6,709 nucleotides of DNA from Acidobacteriota bacterium (GTDB lineage Bacteria; Acidobacteriota; Terriglobia; Terriglobales; Acidobacteriaceae). The stretch's first letter is position 1. Each line of letters starts with the position of its first letter. A program made the translations under genes and the position numbers. Under the pieces are notes generated by a model. The model worked only from the letters and a program-made list of their open reading frames with translations. It made no database searches and was not told the DNA's origin. The stretch covers positions 1-6,709 of the forward strand of contig QHVR01000065.1 of NCBI GenBank assembly GCA_003223595.1. The letters run 5' to 3'. Below are positions 5,353 to 6,709 of the stretch, piece by piece.

Positions 5353-6687
5353 ATGCCATCCTCGAACTCAGCCCGCTTATCTCTGTGGCTGATCTTCTGC
5401 GTATCAGCCATTGTGGCTATCGGTTTCTTTTTTGTTCCCGCATTCATCATTCGCCCTTTCACGCATCAGAGCGTATCGGGACTGGGGTGGGCGATGGCGC
5501 TGCGGCAGAGTGCGCCATTGCCTACCCTGATTGCCGCCCTCGTATGCGTTGCCCTTGCGGTGTTGCTGTGGGACTCCGGCAATCTGCGGCGAAAGATCGT
5601 CCTCTCCAGCGTGGTTGTCCTCGTATTATTTTCCGCGGTTATGTCGCGGCTCAACTACTTTGAATGGATGTTTCATCCCGTCGACAGCCCGCAGTTTGAA
5701 GCTGAGGCCGCGAGCAAACTCGCTGGTAAAGAGATGGTTCTCGCGGTTCAGTACGGCCCGGACGCGCGTGCGTATCCCATCCGCGAGATGGCTTATCACC
5801 ACATCCTGAATGACGTGGTGCAGGGCGTTCCCATCGCGGTGACGTATTGAACGCTGTGTCACACCGGTCTGGTGTGGACGCGAACTGTAAATGGCCGGGT
5901 TCTCCATTTCTACCTGGCCGGAATCAATAACCAGAACTTCATCATGCGGGACAAGGAAACCGGCAGCTGGTGGCAGCAGATCACCGGGAGAGCGATTTAC
6001 GGCCCGCTGAAAGGCTCGACGCTCGAGTTGGTCCCCAGCGATGAACTCACCTTCGGGCAGTGGAAATCCGAAGTTTCGAATGGACGAGTTCTTGCTCCGG
6101 TTGCGAAGTACGTGAAGGAGTACGACAGCGACTGGGAGCCAGAAGTGGCCAAACTCCCGGTGGTGATTAGCTTTCCGGGGACTGAGTTGAAGTCGCGCGA
6201 TATCGTGGTCGGGCTGGAGATTGATGGCACTAGCCGGGCTTATCCCTGGGACAAGTTGGTCAAGCAGTCGCCGGTAGTCGATCGGGTGAATGGCAAACCG
6301 ATCCTCATCGCAGTGGGTGCCGACGGCAAAAGCTTTCGCGTTTTCGTCAGCCGCATCGATGGCAAAGATGCCGAGTTCTTCCTGAAGGGCGAGAGCGAAA
6401 GTCCCACAAATGCAAGTCCGGCCGATGCAAAGACAAATCTCGGCACATCGACACCCGGCACGGCGGCTGCGGCGGCGAGCGGAGTTACGAAGACGCCGTC
6501 AAATACTCCATCCCCAGAGAAACCCTGGCTGCTCCTGGACACAACCACTGCCAGCGAATGGAATTTTCAAGGCTGCGCCGTTTCGGGCCCCGCGCAAGGT
6601 AAGTGTCTGGACCGCATCCCGGCTCTGAAAGATTACTGGTTTGACTGGCGGAACTATCACCCGGCGACCACTGTCTACAAGCGCTAA
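5353..6687 (+). CDS. Membrane-anchored DUF3179 protein, candidate selenoprotein (in-frame UGA read as Sec166 in a UxxC motif)
   Basis: This is read as one 444-residue protein with the TGA at 5848-5850 decoded as selenocysteine. Start: the ATG at 5353 follows AAAGGA by 12 bases and gives a clean N-terminal membrane segment; upstream in-frame starts (TTG 5239, ATG 5317) only add poor sequence. Hydrophobic helices lie at about 10-33, 57-73 and 82-97. The DUF3179 domain begins near 125: ARAYPIREMAYHHILNDVVQGVPIAVTY (138-165), then U166-T-L-C169, then HTGLVW. It continues with RDKETGSWWQQITGRAIYGPLKGSTLELVP (199-228). In DUF3179 proteins the VTY is normally followed by Cys-x-x-Cys, so the TGA replaces exactly the first Cys. 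A second, diverged half-repeat (294-321, SRAYPWDKLVKQSPVVDRVNGKPILIAV) lacks the CxxC. After a Ser/Thr/Ala/Pro-rich insert (about 347-388), the C-terminal part has the family-like WRNYHPATTVY. The family's biochemical function is unknown to me; UxxC suggests thiol/selenol redox chemistry. A nonsense-mutated pseudogene or a read error is the alternative. Confidence 0.72.
5848..5882 (+). promoter_or_regulatory. Candidate bacterial SECIS element directly after the in-frame UGA
   Basis: After the UGA (5848-5850) the RNA can fold into a hairpin. The upper stem is UCACACC (5859-5865) with GGUGUGG (5871-5877): seven pairs, one a G-U wobble. The apical loop is GGUCU (5866-5870). Below it, allowing single-base bulges at G5858 and U5855, U5857-A5878, G5856-C5879 and CGC/GCG (5852-5854 with 5880-5882) extend the stem. 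Bacterial SECIS elements are SelB-binding hairpins just 3' of the Sec codon, with a small loop having G in its first two positions. The E. coli fdhF element, from memory, also shows GGUCU in the loop, 19-23 bases after its UGA against 16-20 here. The fold was made by eye, without energy calculation. Confidence 0.62.
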
Positions 6688-6709
6688 ACAGGTGACGCGA
6701 ATTTTCGGC

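Noticed and set aside
5239..5850. Stand-alone 203-residue protein ending at the TGA
   Set aside because: It would stop in the middle of a conserved DUF3179 motif. Its TTG start adds sequence upstream of a plausible promoter and ribosome site.
5872..6687. Separate downstream gene starting at GTG 5872
   Set aside because: The frame is the direct continuation of the upstream one. The GTG has no ribosome site and lies inside the hairpin and the conserved motif, so it is the second part of the same protein.
5353..6687. Pseudogene interpretation of the DUF3179 gene
   Set aside because: There is a single stop, no frameshift, and good conservation after it, and the stop sits exactly at a Cys codon with a SECIS-like hairpin. 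Kept only as the alternative hypothesis.

Overview
The window comes from a mid-to-high-GC bacterial chromosome. A type IV minor-pilin operon lies beside a PilZ-domain protein and a sugar-nucleotide epimerase end, with long, low-homology minor pilins. This fits a soil Acidobacteriota-type genome (Terriglobia/Koribacter-like). That placement is an impression from gene style and has not been tested by a search.

Layout. Positions 1-132 (+) hold the C-terminal end of an NAD-dependent sugar-nucleotide epimerase/decarboxylase. Positions 168-260 are a gene-free, REP-like pair of GC-rich hairpins between two convergent genes. Positions 305-1483 (-) encode a receiver-like protein with two PilZ domains, a probable c-di-GMP effector. 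Positions 1582-1627 carry a very clear intrinsic terminator for the minus strand. It ends a four-gene minus-strand operon, transcribed fimT/gspH (5113-4439), pilV (4448-3900), pilW (3896-3171), pilX (3159-1660). Its junctions are overlaps or gaps of 3-11 bases. The products are inner-membrane class III-methylated prepilins and a PilX-like protein that would prime or decorate a type IV pilus. No pilY1 or major pilin is in the window.

Divergent from the operon, 5353-6687 (+) encodes a membrane-anchored DUF3179 protein interrupted by one in-frame TGA at 5848-5850. The TGA falls where the family normally has the first Cys of its CxxC motif (VTY-C-x-x-C), giving UxxC. The frame stays open for 278 more codons of good family sequence. 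Immediately downstream is a hairpin whose apical loop reads GGUCU, 16-20 nt after the UGA, the same loop core as the E. coli fdhF SECIS. I read this as a candidate selenoprotein with its bacterial SECIS, and it is the most interesting item here. The alternatives are a nonsense mutation or a sequencing error, which cannot be excluded from one sequence.

The minor pilins and the PilZ protein probably serve the same process, c-di-GMP-linked surface motility or adhesion. The DUF3179 gene looks functionally separate. No tRNA, rRNA, CRISPR array or insertion sequence was seen.
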